Origin: Candidatus Poribacteria bacterium
Lineage (GTDB): Bacteria > Poribacteria > WGA-4E > WGA-3G
Assembly: GCA_028818705.1 (NCBI GenBank)
Contig: JAPPNJ010000046.1
Location: 1 to 47,906, forward strand
Direction: 5' to 3'
Length of the DNA: 47,906 nt
Under the pieces are notes generated by a model. The model searched no databases, had not been told where the DNA came from, and saw nothing but the letters and a program-made list of their open reading frames with translations. The translations under genes were made by a program, and so were the position numbers. Positions within the stretch are counted from its first letter, which is position 1; each line of letters opens with the position of its first letter. Shown here piece after piece: positions 1 through 7,686 of this stretch.

Positions 1-40
1 TATTACCGAATTAAATTCTGAAACTTCATATAGGCATGAA

Positions 41-120
41 CCGGGTATGAATGCCGTGTGGCATTCACCGGGGCAAAATTTGGAAATCGCTCCTAATGAG
101 GGATTCCTGGGAACGAAAAT
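41..120 (+). repeat. Palindromic repeat copy (family A) with trailing hairpin
   Basis: A perfect 7-bp stem, GAATGCC/GGCATTC with loop GTGT, lies at 49-66. It is followed at once by GGGGCAAAATTTGGAAAT, which is the right half of the larger composite element seen near 7584, 23860 and 42250. A further GGGATTCC-type hairpin tail follows at about 99-117. The same stem recurs at 23699-23716 and 42645-42662, and a covarying version lies at 518-535 and 42227-42244. No gene is visible here; the first 355 bases of the window hold only repeats and leader sequence. Confidence 0.75.
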
Positions 121-196
121 CTAAAATTTCGGAGAACTAAATGACCCTATACAACATAGAAAAAAAATTGAAAAGAAAAGCCATTTATGATATAGT

Positions 197-337
197 GGTT
201 ATCGGTGCGTTCGCTGCGCTCACTGTCAGTTGTCGGTTAAGAGGTGTGGCGGTTGAAAACGTTTCTCGCTGCCACAAATCCCTCTGGACTGAAAACCCAT
301 AACTGAAAGTATTGCGCAGCAATGCGAACCGATAACC
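197..337 (+). repeat. Repeat with terminal inverted repeats (family B), upstream of GH2 gene
   Basis: The segment begins GGTTATCGGT and ends ACCGATAACC, a perfect 10-bp terminal inverted repeat. Inside this the arms continue imperfectly: CGCTGCGC near 211 faces GCGCAGC near 315, and CAGTTGTCGGTT faces AACTGAAA. It is followed by ATTAAAAAAAGGAAAAAT and the ATG of the next gene. Related copies lie at 3133-3220, 20652-20740, 25027-25105, 31445-31637, 38041-38150, 46742-46893 and 47691-47735. It encodes no protein and looks like a non-autonomous MITE/REP-type element. Confidence 0.7.
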
Positions 338-355
338 ATTAAAAAAAGGAAAAAT

Positions 356-3130
356 ATGACAGGTAATCATACAGACGGACCGCGTCCAGAATATCCGCGT
401 CCTGATTTCCAACGCGGCACATCAGAAGGTATTGATTGGATCTGCCTCAACGGCACATGGGAATTTACTTTTGACCCAGATGATATTGGTGAACAAAATC
501 GATGGAATCAACGGTATGAAGCCCGTGTGGGCTTCCCCGCCCCTGAATCATCCACCAGCCCCGAATGGACACAAATACAGGTGCCTTACCCTTGGGACAG
601 CCTTGCAGCATGGGGAGAAGAAGAACAAGCGGATAACGAAAATTATTTGAGTCAAAATGCTTATCTGAACCCTGAAGAGGTCACTTGCGGTGGCATTGAA
701 CGCAGTGGCAATTATCGTGAAGCCCCGCGACACACCATAGGATGGTACCGCAAAACGGTATCTGTCCCAGAGACATGGAACGAGAAACAGACGATTCTGA
801 CATTTGGCGCAGTGGATTGGCACGCAAAAGTTTGGGTGAACGGTGAATACATCGGCGAGCACGAAAACGGATATCTCCCGTTCGAATTCGACATCACAGA
901 TGCTCTTACACCTGGAGAACCGACATGCATCGTTGTTCGTGCGTATGATGCTCAAGATCACGGTGAGCAACTTGCAGGAAAACAGATAGGTTGGTATGCA
1001 CGAACGAGCGGCATTTGGCAGACTGTTCACCTTGAACCGAGAAACGTAACTTGCATAAAGACGTGCCATATTACACCCGATATTGATAATAGCACAGTCT
1101 CTTTTGACATCACAATCGATGGCGAAGTCGCGGCGGGAACGACACTCAACTGGCATTGTGCTTCTCCTGTGGAAGCAACGGGTTCAAATCTCAGTGGTAA
1201 CATTGCAGTAGAAGCCGGCGCCGAACATAATTCGTTTAAAATTCGTATTGATATTCCTCAAGAACATCTCCACCTCTGGGATGTGGATACGCCGTATCTC
1301 TATAATGTCACCCTGACGTTGATGTCCGGAGAATCTGTTATTGACAGAGTTTTCACCTACTTCGGGATGCGGAAAGTTTCCATAGCGAAAGCACCAAACG
1401 CCGATTATCAGTATATCTACCTTAACAACCGTCCCGTTTACTTACTCGGTGCTCTCAATCAGTCTTTTAACCCGGAAGGCGTATACACTTTCCTCACAGA
1501 CGAAGCCATCCGTCGGGATATTGAACGCGCAAAGGAATTCGGCTTCAACTTCCTGCGTCTGCACATCAAAGTAGACGAACCTCGGCTCTACTACTGGGCT
1601 GACAAGTTAGGTATGCTCTTTATGTGCGATATCCCTAACTTCGGCGATTATACAGAGAAAGCAAAAGCAAGATTTGAGGAAACGCTCCGCGGGACAATAG
1701 TGCGTGATTATAATCATCCTTCGATCATTTCATGGTGTAATTTCAACGAAACTTGGGGGCTTGGCGGTAGAGAATATAAGGAGATGCATGACCGTCAGGA
1801 ATGGGTACGTGAAATGTATCATCTCGCTAAGTCGTTAGATGGTACGCGTCTGATAGAGGATAACTCGCCATGTCTGTATGATCACGTGGAAACAGACATC
1901 AATTCTTGGCACTTCTACATTAATGATTATGAGCAAGCGAAGGATCATATAGCGAACGTCGTAGAAGAGACGTATCCGGGTTCAGCGTTTAACTACGCTG
2001 GTGGTAACGTCCAGACGGATGCACCGTTGATTAATAGTGAATACGGCGGTATCTCTGCAGGTGCGGGGGATAAAGATGTCTCTTGGTGTTTCAAATACCT
2101 TACCAATGAACTCCGCCTCCATCCAAAAATCTGTGGTTACGTCTACACGGAGTTGCAGGACATTGAATGGGAGCACAATGGCTTCATGAACTACGATCGG
2201 TCGATAAAGGAATTCGGGTACGATTATCTGGATATTAACACGCTTGATTTTATCGCCATCGATTATCCACCGGGCACAACAGTTTTCCCAGGTGCACGGA
2301 TAAGAGCCGACATCTACACCAGCCATTTTTCACACAAAACAATTACGGGGACAACCCTCCACTGGCAACTGGATACGATGTCAGCAACAGGACATACCAC
2401 ACGCGGCTGTGTCTCAGGAAGCGTTGAGATTCCATTTCCACAGTATCAGGTGGAGCGGGTGCATGAACTTGAATTTGTTGCACCTAACATTCATCCGGCG
2501 GTTGGTACACTTCACATCTGGGTAACAGATTGTACAGGTGCCGTCGTTGCCCGTAACTTCATCAACTTCGAGCACTTCGTAGAGGATACCTCGTCAGTCG
2601 AATCGAGCGATCCAAAGTCAATTACCCTTAACTATACCCCTAGGAATATATCTGAATCTTCTTGGAATGAACCGACAACGAGCAAGCATCTTTTCTCTGC
2701 AATTGGGATCGGTTATGTCGAATATGAGATTTCGTTGCCAGAAGGACTTAACACAGCAGACGTTGCAGAGATGGAACTCATTTTTGAAGCGTCCAGTTCG
2801 GACGGTGGTGCGCGTCAAACAGAACCGGAGAAATATCCATCTGACGTGACAATCTCGGTCAACGGTGTTGAAATTGACACCATTCGCATTCCAGATTGCC
2901 CTGCGGATGTCCGCGGTGTCCTCTCTTATATTCATGGAGAACCGGGCACTTATGGCTACCTTCACAACGTCAAGGTTGATACCGCGCTCGTTTTGAACGG
3001 TAAGGCGGACACGTTATCAGTCCGTTATGAAGTGAAAACAGATGCTGATGCGAAAGGTGGATTCGCACTCTACGGTGCACGCATGGGCAGATATCCTGTT
3101 GGACCGCATCTGCGTATCCGTCAGAAGTAA
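356..3130 (+). CDS. Glycoside hydrolase family 2 enzyme (beta-galactosidase/beta-glucuronidase type)
   Basis: The 924-aa product has the GH2 domain order: a jelly-roll sugar-binding domain (about 30-230; LNGTWEF, WYRKTV and WVNGEYIGEHENGYLPF motifs), an immunoglobulin-like domain (about 230-340) and a TIM barrel (about 345-650). The acid/base glutamate is Glu465 in SWCNFNETWG and the nucleophile is Glu562 in NSEYGG. An extra beta-rich region of about 250 residues follows and may bind carbohydrate. No signal peptide is visible, so the enzyme is probably cytoplasmic, acting on imported beta-glycosides. The ATG is preceded by AAAAAAAGGAAAAAT at the end of a family B repeat. Residues about 51-66 (NQRYEAR-x-GFP) are encoded by a family A palindrome that has invaded the first domain just before the conserved VPYPWDS motif. 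The exact substrate cannot be read from the sequence. Confidence 0.9.
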   Translation: MTGNHTDGPRPEYPRPDFQRGTSEGIDWICLNGTWEFTFDPDDIGEQNRWNQRYEARVGFPAPESSTSPEWTQIQVPYPWDSLAAWGEEEQADNENYLSQNAYLNPEEVTCGGIERSGNYREAPRHTIGWYRKTVSVPETWNEKQTILTFGAVDWHAKVWVNGEYIGEHENGYLPFEFDITDALTPGEPTCIVVRAYDAQDHGEQLAGKQIGWYARTSGIWQTVHLEPRNVTCIKTCHITPDIDNSTVSFDITIDGEVAAGTTLNWHCASPVEATGSNLSGNIAVEAGAEHNSFKIRIDIPQEHLHLWDVDTPYLYNVTLTLMSGESVIDRVFTYFGMRKVSIAKAPNADYQYIYLNNRPVYLLGALNQSFNPEGVYTFLTDEAIRRDIERAKEFGFNFLRLHIKVDEPRLYYWADKLGMLFMCDIPNFGDYTEKAKARFEETLRGTIVRDYNHPSIISWCNFNETWGLGGREYKEMHDRQEWVREMYHLAKSLDGTRLIEDNSPCLYDHVETDINSWHFYINDYEQAKDHIANVVEETYPGSAFNYAGGNVQTDAPLINSEYGGISAGAGDKDVSWCFKYLTNELRLHPKICGYVYTELQDIEWEHNGFMNYDRSIKEFGYDYLDINTLDFIAIDYPPGTTVFPGARIRADIYTSHFSHKTITGTTLHWQLDTMSATGHTTRGCVSGSVEIPFPQYQVERVHELEFVAPNIHPAVGTLHIWVTDCTGAVVARNFINFEHFVEDTSSVESSDPKSITLNYTPRNISESSWNEPTTSKHLFSAIGIGYVEYEISLPEGLNTADVAEMELIFEASSSDGGARQTEPEKYPSDVTISVNGVEIDTIRIPDCPADVRGVLSYIHGEPGTYGYLHNVKVDTALVLNGKADTLSVRYEVKTDADAKGGFALYGARMGRYPVGPHLRIRQK
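506..540 (+). repeat. Family A palindromic element inside the GH2 coding sequence
   Basis: AATCAACGGTAT is followed by the perfect stem GAAGCCC/GGGCTTC (518-524 and 529-535, loop GTGT) and then CCCCGC. The sequence matches the copy inside pgi at about 42216-42250 except for the loop base. Translated in the gene frame it gives NQRYEARVGFP. The element is in frame and carries no stop codon. Confidence 0.85.
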
Positions 3131-3132
3131 TT

Positions 3133-3220
3133 GGTTATCGGTTATCAGTGGTCAGTTAAAAGATGATCTGTTAAATCAGAGTCCTCTTTAACTGAAAACC
3201 GACAACTAACAACTGACAAC
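3133..3220 (+). repeat. Family B intergenic repeat
   Basis: It starts GGTTATCGGTTATCAGTGG, and its right end carries complementary words (AACTGAAAACCGACAAC, AACTGACAAC). It fills nearly all of the 111-bp gap between the GH2 and dehydrogenase genes and is followed by TCTTAAAAAAAGGAAAAATT plus ATG. The junction is almost the same as the one ahead of the GH2 gene. Confidence 0.65.
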
Positions 3221-3241
3221 TCTTAAAAAAAGGAAAAATTT

Positions 3242-4351
3242 ATGGCAAGTCCCGAATTTGTATTTACACGTCATCCTAATTTAGAGATTTCTTGGCCCTT
3301 CGTACACAAACGGATGGTGAGCCGGTTAGAAGAACTCGGCGTAACGCTTGTTCTCAACACTGACAGCCGGGATCCGATTCACGAACAGGTCGATTTAAGT
3401 GAGACCACTGGCATATCCCACTTCGGTGGAAATTTGACGGAGGCATGCATCGCAGCGGCTCCGAAACTTAAAGTGTTCGGAGCGATGACAGACAACTCTG
3501 GTCACGGTATTCCATACGAGGCACTTCAGGCACGCGGTATCCCCGTCATTGAATCGACACGAGCCTGGTCGCAATCAGTAGCGGAGTGTGCCTTTGGTCT
3601 CGCCTTGTCTTCGCTGCGCCGGACAGCTCAGTGGCACCTGCGGATGGCGAACCGTGAAAAACTGTGGGATTGGGAAAACCCGATGTGGGGTTCACTAAAC
3701 GCACGGGAAAGCGGAGCACCACTCGATAAACTCCCTGCTGCACACCAATTCTGTGACGATCCGGACTTCGTCAACGGCGATCTCGGCACAAAAAATATCG
3801 GCGTTATCGGTCTTGGACAGATTGGAGGAAAAATAGCGAAATGGTGCAGAGTTTTCGGGGCAACAGTGTCGGGTTTTGATCCATACGTGCCGGACGCACT
3901 CCTTCAAGAATGGGATGTGCAACGTACGGATATGGATACACTCGCGGACAGTTCTGATATTGTGTTCGTGGCTGTCCCACCGACCCCTTCAGCACGACAT
4001 CTATTGAATCGGGAACGTATCAACCACCTACGGAAGGGTAGCTTGGTTGTCGTGATTACGCGCGCCCATGCCGTCGATATGGACGCATTGCGGGAACGGA
4101 TTGTGAAGGACGAACTCGCGGGTGCGTTTGACGTTTACGACATCGAACCGGTACCTATCGATGATGAACTTCGCAACCGAGATAACGTTGTTCACACACC
4201 ACATATCGCTGGTAGAACGGAAGATTCTAATTTACGTGTGGCGGATATGACGGTAGACGATTTCGTTAGGGTGCTTAAGGGCGAAACACCCATTGGCGCG
4301 TTGACCCCGAAGGCAGTTGAGGTTCGCACTTCACCGAATCCAGGTCAGTAA
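3242..4351 (+). CDS. D-isomer-specific 2-hydroxyacid dehydrogenase family protein
   Basis: The 369-aa product is predicted to be an NAD(P)-dependent oxidoreductase of the D-2-hydroxyacid dehydrogenase family. The Rossmann dinucleotide motif GVIGLGQIGGKIA lies at about 180-200. The usual catalytic triad is visible as Arg in VVITRAHAV, Glu in DVYDIEPVP and His in HTPHIAGRTE. The N-terminal substrate domain has the ESTRAWSQSVAECAFGLAL segment typical of the family, and the length is close to the usual 310-400. The ATG follows a poly-A/GGA ribosome-binding site at the end of a family B repeat. Substrate specificity (phosphoglycerate, glyoxylate or hydroxypyruvate, or another 2-oxoacid) cannot be told. 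It could work with the adjacent GH2 enzyme in sugar-acid metabolism, but only the gene order suggests that. Confidence 0.85.
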   Translation: MASPEFVFTRHPNLEISWPFVHKRMVSRLEELGVTLVLNTDSRDPIHEQVDLSETTGISHFGGNLTEACIAAAPKLKVFGAMTDNSGHGIPYEALQARGIPVIESTRAWSQSVAECAFGLALSSLRRTAQWHLRMANREKLWDWENPMWGSLNARESGAPLDKLPAAHQFCDDPDFVNGDLGTKNIGVIGLGQIGGKIAKWCRVFGATVSGFDPYVPDALLQEWDVQRTDMDTLADSSDIVFVAVPPTPSARHLLNRERINHLRKGSLVVVITRAHAVDMDALRERIVKDELAGAFDVYDIEPVPIDDELRNRDNVVHTPHIAGRTEDSNLRVADMTVDDFVRVLKGETPIGALTPKAVEVRTSPNPGQ

Positions 4352-4434
4352 CGTAGGGAGTCGGGGTTACAACCCCTCCCACAAGTGTTGGTGCCCGCAA
4401 ACAGGCGAGGTTAGAAACCTCGCCTACCAAATTA
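4352..4434 (+). repeat. Two short hairpin repeats (family C) before hisC
   Basis: Two perfect inverted repeats lie between the dehydrogenase and hisC: GGGGTT-ac-AACCCC near 4363 and GGCGAGGTT-aga-AACCTCGCC near 4407. Related words (GTAGGCGAGGTTTCTAACCTC, GGTTTGGGGACCAAACCCC, and GGAnnTCCCTCCTACA tails) recur at 22783-23045 and 23870-23925. No T-run follows, so a terminator role is not supported. Confidence 0.6.
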
Positions 4435-4438
4435 GAGA

Positions 4439-5542
4439 ATGTCATCCAAAACCTTCTATAAAAACCTTCTTCGTCCAGACATCGCAGACATGGCATCGTA
4501 CACGCCCATCGTGCCGTTTGATGTGCTTAGCCAACGCCTCAACAAATCCCCTGAGGACATCATTAAACTTGATGCGAATGAGAACCCTTACGGTCCCTCA
4601 CGGCGCGTATACGAAGCGTTAGCAAACGAAAGCTATTATCACATATATCCAGACCCAGACAGTACATCTCTCCGTCATGCCTTGAGCGAATACACAGGTA
4701 TCGATGCAAGCCACATCGTCGCTGGACACGGTGCGGACGAACTGATAGATCTTATCATAAGGTTATTTATCGATCCCGGTGATGCAGTTATTAACTGCCC
4801 TCCAACGTTCGGAATGTATCGCTTCGACACAGAACTTAACGGTGGAAAAATAATTGATATTGCGCGAAAAGCGAATTTCTCGTTAGACACTGAATCGGTA
4901 GTCGAACTGGCAAACAAAAATAGCAACGTTAAAATCATCTTCCTTACAAGTCCAAACAACCCTGACGGTAGTATGCTTGACGACGCGTGCCTTCGGCAAC
5001 TGCTTCAGCTGCCAGTAATTGTTGTGTTAGATGAAGCTTATATTGAATTTTCTGGAACTGAAAGAAGTCGTGTAGATTGGGTTTTAGCACATGAAAACTT
5101 GATTGTGCTTCGGACATTCAGCAAATGGGCAGGGTTGGCAGGATTGCGGGTAGGATATGGTGCTTTCCCACACTGGGTACTCTCGCATCTGTTGAAGATT
5201 AAACAGCCCTACAATGTAAACGTTGCGGGAACAGCAGCGGCTCTGGCTTCCTTGACGGATGTGGATCAATTACGGGAGAACGTGGAAAAAATTGTAGAGG
5301 AACGCGGCAGGCTTTATCAGGCATTGGGAGAGTTTGACTTTTTGGAGCCATATCCGAGTGAGGCGAATTTCATCTTGGCGCGGGTTGTTGAAAAAGATGC
5401 GGCAGCACTGAAAGGCACGTTAGCTGAGCGTGGTATTCTCATCCGATACTTTAACACACCCGGGCTGCGCGACCATATTCGAATAAGTGTTGGCACACCG
5501 TCTCAAACGGCGGTATTATTAAAAGTGTTATCAACGTTATAG
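4439..5542 (+). CDS. hisC: Histidinol-phosphate aminotransferase
   Basis: The 367-aa product is a fold-type I, PLP-dependent aminotransferase that converts imidazole acetol phosphate and glutamate to histidinol phosphate. Family motifs are clear: LDANENPYGPS near the N terminus, GHGADELIDL for the phosphate-binding turn, TSPNNPDGS, LDEAYIEFSG, and the Schiff-base lysine Lys229 in TFSKWAGLAGLRVGYG. The C-terminal RISVGTPSQT carries the conserved Arg for substrate carboxylate binding. No other his genes are nearby, so it stands outside a his operon here. A role in aromatic amino acid transamination is a known alternative for this subfamily. Its last six bases overlap the end of ispH on the other strand, so the two genes are convergent. 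The Shine-Dalgarno is weak and the leader contains family C hairpins. Confidence 0.9.
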   Translation: MSSKTFYKNLLRPDIADMASYTPIVPFDVLSQRLNKSPEDIIKLDANENPYGPSRRVYEALANESYYHIYPDPDSTSLRHALSEYTGIDASHIVAGHGADELIDLIIRLFIDPGDAVINCPPTFGMYRFDTELNGGKIIDIARKANFSLDTESVVELANKNSNVKIIFLTSPNNPDGSMLDDACLRQLLQLPVIVVLDEAYIEFSGTERSRVDWVLAHENLIVLRTFSKWAGLAGLRVGYGAFPHWVLSHLLKIKQPYNVNVAGTAAALASLTDVDQLRENVEKIVEERGRLYQALGEFDFLEPYPSEANFILARVVEKDAAALKGTLAERGILIRYFNTPGLRDHIRISVGTPSQTAVLLKVLSTL

Positions 5543-6814
5543 AGATTCAGCGAGTCCGTCCTCTACAAAGGTATCGTAAGGTTCCAAAACCTCTTCAACA
5601 GAGCGAGTGTTTGGAAACCATCCAACAATTTTCTGCAATACCTCATCAAGTAAAACATCTGGACAAGAAGCACCGGCTGTTAGGACAACATTGACAGGCG
5701 TTTTCGATTCTGGGACTTCAGTTGTCTGAGAAAGCCAATCTTCTGTAATCTGTACCGTTTTTGTTCCTAATTCAAGGTGGCGAATTTGTTTAGGGCTGAT
5801 CAGTTCGTCTGCATTTCGGACAAAATAGGTGGGGAGATGCTGTTGACAGAGTTCCACAAGATGGCTTGTGTTAGAAGAGTTGTATCCGCCGACGACAACA
5901 GCGACATCTCCACCATCGGCAATGAGTGCGAGGGTGGCATCCTGATTTTCCTTTGTTGCATAACAGAGGGTGTCTTTGGTATCAGCAAAATGTTCCGACA
6001 TCTTAGCATCGCCATAGGTTTTTCTGATAGCCTCCCGTAGCAAGTCTGCGATCGCTTCTGTCTCGGTAGCGAGCATGGTCGTCTGATTGACGACACCAAT
6101 GCGTTTGAGATGAATAGCCGGATCGAAGCCGGGGGAGAAACGGTCGGCGAATTTTTTAAAGAAGAAGGCGGTATCTTCTTCACCAGAGATGACCTTTGCT
6201 AAAGCCCGCGCTTCGTCAAGGTCTCGAACAACGACGACGGGTGCGCTTGCTTGGGCATGGGAAAACGTTGCACGAGTCTCCTCATGATACCGTTTCCCGT
6301 GAATAACAACGGTGTAATCCTGTGTGCCAATCTCTTCACTTCGCCGCCAAACCTTTTCAACAAATGGGCAGGTCGTATTATAGGCCGTGAGAGTAACACC
6401 CCGCTCTTTAAGAGACTGCTCGACTTCAAGGGTCGTACCGAAAGCAGGAACGATAACGACATCATCGGGCATTAAAACATCAAAAGGAAGCAACGATGTG
6501 CCAGCGGTATCCATCAGGAACTGGACCCCGCGCTGCCTTAAGTTTTCGTTCACATGTGGATTGTGGATAATTTCGGATAGCAGGAAGATGCGTTTGTTTG
6601 GATTTTCTGCCAACGCTTGGTAGGCGATCTCAATGGCGTTTTCGACCCCGTAACAGAAACCGAAGTGGCGCGCTATTTTAAAACGGACAGGTCCAAAGTC
6701 CAGCAATGTAGGTGACAAATCCCGCTTGCGGACATCAATTTCCCGGCGAGCGCGTTTCACTACGGAAATGATCGGGCTATGGTAGAAGTGAGGCAGTTTA
6801 AAAATTCGGGGCAT
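5537..6814 (-). CDS. ispH: 4-hydroxy-3-methylbut-2-enyl diphosphate reductase (IspH/LytB)
   Basis: The 425-aa product is the last enzyme of the methylerythritol phosphate pathway, reducing HMBPP to IPP and DMAPP with a [4Fe-4S] cluster. The three cluster cysteines are visible: Cys54 in HFGFCYGVENA, one in NTTCPFVEKVW and one in AGASCPDVLLDE. Other family motifs are SEIIHNPHVN, VVNQTTMLATET and GGYNSSNTSHL. At about 400 residues plus an N-terminal extension it resembles the longer cyanobacterial/plastid-type IspH more than the roughly 316-aa E. coli enzyme. GGAAG lies a few bases before the ATG. It sits downstream of rpmH, where rnpA is found in most bacteria, with a possible weak terminator in between. 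Confidence 0.93.
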   Translation of the reverse strand: MPRIFKLPHFYHSPIISVVKRARREIDVRKRDLSPTLLDFGPVRFKIARHFGFCYGVENAIEIAYQALAENPNKRIFLLSEIIHNPHVNENLRQRGVQFLMDTAGTSLLPFDVLMPDDVVIVPAFGTTLEVEQSLKERGVTLTAYNTTCPFVEKVWRRSEEIGTQDYTVVIHGKRYHEETRATFSHAQASAPVVVVRDLDEARALAKVISGEEDTAFFFKKFADRFSPGFDPAIHLKRIGVVNQTTMLATETEAIADLLREAIRKTYGDAKMSEHFADTKDTLCYATKENQDATLALIADGGDVAVVVGGYNSSNTSHLVELCQQHLPTYFVRNADELISPKQIRHLELGTKTVQITEDWLSQTTEVPESKTPVNVVLTAGASCPDVLLDEVLQKIVGWFPNTRSVEEVLEPYDTFVEDGLAESL

Positions 6815-6840
6815 TCGCTTTTTCTTCCAGTGCCGGGTGC

Positions 6841-6870
6841 AAAAATTAGAGAATGACTAAAAGTTTCTCT
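6841..6870 (-). terminator. Possible weak terminator after rpmH
   Basis: On the minus strand AGAGAA and TTCTCT (6870-6865 and 6853-6848) form a 6-bp stem with an 11-nt loop, followed by AATTTTT. The stem is AT-rich and weak. It lies between rpmH and ispH and could reduce read-through from the strong rpmH promoter. Confidence 0.35.
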
Positions 6871-6977
6871 TGAGATTTAAGGTGTGCGGATTGCCACTGT
6901 TAGCCTACCTGTATCACGCTCGATGTGATAGTGGAAGCTCCTTCCTTGGTGCCTCAGTGCTAATACGTTAGGTCAAC
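6871..6977 (-). other. Structured spacer between rpmH and ispH
   Basis: Two further hairpins can be drawn on the minus strand: GGAAG-GAG-CTTCC near 6942 and TATCAC-(7 nt)-GTGATA near 6925. I compared the segment by eye with 4.5S SRP RNA and RNase P RNA signatures and found no match. It could be an unrecognised small RNA or 3' UTR structure, or have no function. Confidence 0.25.
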
Positions 6978-7112
6978 TTAGGCACTCAAGACTTTTCGTC
7001 CCTTCGCGCGACGGCGCGCGATAGTTTGCCTGCCATACCGCGTAGACATTCGTTTACGGAAACCGAATTTATTTTTCCGCTTACGACGATGTGGTTGATA
7101 TGTGCGCTTCAT
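6978..7112 (-). CDS. rpmH: 50S ribosomal protein L34
   Basis: Reading the minus strand from the ATG at 7112-7110 gives a 44-aa, very basic protein. It begins [15 protein letters not shown], continues GFRKRMSTR and ends [12 protein letters not shown] before TAA. This is the L34 consensus over its full length. It is a small structural protein of the large ribosomal subunit. A good Shine-Dalgarno (AAAAGGAGA) lies 5 bases before the ATG, and a strong promoter is visible at 7233-7261. Placement beside and divergent from dnaA is the classic arrangement at bacterial origins. The usual downstream partner rnpA is absent; ispH is next. Confidence 0.97.
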   Translation of the reverse strand: MKRTYQPHRRKRKNKFGFRKRMSTRYGRQTIARRRAKGRKVLSA

Positions 7113-7232
7113 GAAACGTCTCCTTTTCTCTGTCCTGATGCCAAGCGAATCAGGGGCACCATATTCTGTTTCTTGTCCTATACTTTTAGTGTAGTATTCA
7201 TTCCCCAGGGAGCATCATATTTCAGTTTTAAA

Positions 7233-7261
7233 ATGATACGTCATTTTTGAGCGTTTGTCAA
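7233..7261 (-). promoter_or_regulatory. rpmH promoter
   Basis: On the minus strand a perfect -35 TTGACA (7261-7256) is separated by 17 bp from -10 TATCAT (7238-7233, five of six consensus bases). It points toward rpmH, with a leader of about 115 nt. Confidence 0.7.
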
Positions 7262-7322
7262 ATTTTTCGGCACTTTTTGCGTCGCAAACCTTCAGAAAAT
7301 GGCTTGACAAAATTTCGATTTC

Positions 7323-7340
7323 GGTACAGAGTATTGTACC
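7323..7340. promoter_or_regulatory. Palindrome in the rpmH/dnaA divergent region
   Basis: GGTACAGAGTATTGTACC has 6-bp inverted arms around a 6-bp centre. It lies between the two divergent promoters, about 53 bp upstream of the dnaA -35 box. Its position suits an operator, but no regulator can be named. Confidence 0.35.
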
Positions 7341-7392
7341 AGCGATATCCGCAATGCAGATTCGCAAGCGTAAAAAATTCTGATAAAAAATT

Positions 7393-7421
7393 TTGACATT
7401 TTCATAAAAAAGTGGTAAGAT
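7393..7421 (+). promoter_or_regulatory. dnaA promoter
   Basis: A perfect -35 TTGACA (7393-7398) and -10 TAAGAT (7416-7421) are spaced 17 bp apart in an AT-rich region. Transcription would begin near 7428, giving a leader of about 260 nt that contains the hairpin element at 7551-7600. Confidence 0.65.
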
Positions 7422-7550
7422 ATTTTTCACTATCAATTTTTAATAGCAAGTTTTAGCGTATATTGAACTCGTACATGCCCGATACATACGGCTATTTAGT
7501 TTTAAGGTTTTTGTCCGATTTTCGCGAAAAGTCGGGATGAAAAGTCGGGA

Positions 7551-7600
7551 AATGTAAAGCAAAGACAAATTTTGCCGCGTATGGGCAAAATTTGGAAATC
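7551..7600 (+). repeat. Composite family A outer hairpin in the dnaA leader
   Basis: The segment opens AATGTAAAGCAAAGA and then forms a perfect 11-bp stem, CAAATTTTGCC (7566-7576) with GGCAAAATTTG (7584-7594) around a 7-nt loop. The tail GAAATCTCTCCCACAG follows. It is the same as the outer arms of the element at 42167-42270, but here without the inner GAATGCC hairpin. It lies in the predicted dnaA 5' UTR, about 90 bases before the start codon. Confidence 0.65.
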
Positions 7601-7686
7601 TCTCCCACAGTAAATAAACCAGGGAGCGCGCGGCTTGCAAATGTTTATGGAAGGCACATATAGAATTTAGGTTAGGACGGACGCTC

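Noticed and set aside
548..1156. 202-codon antisense open frame in the GH2 gene
   Set aside because: No recognisable motif, unusual Cys/Arg-rich composition, and the opposite strand has clear GH2 motifs.
4363..4430. Rho-independent terminator between the dehydrogenase and hisC
   Set aside because: The hairpins are strong but no T-run follows either of them.
6871..6977. 4.5S SRP RNA, RNase P RNA or tmRNA in the rpmH-ispH gap
   Set aside because: AAGGAAGGAGC faintly recalls the SRP loop, but the GGAAGGAAGCAGCC signature is absent and the segment is too short for the others.
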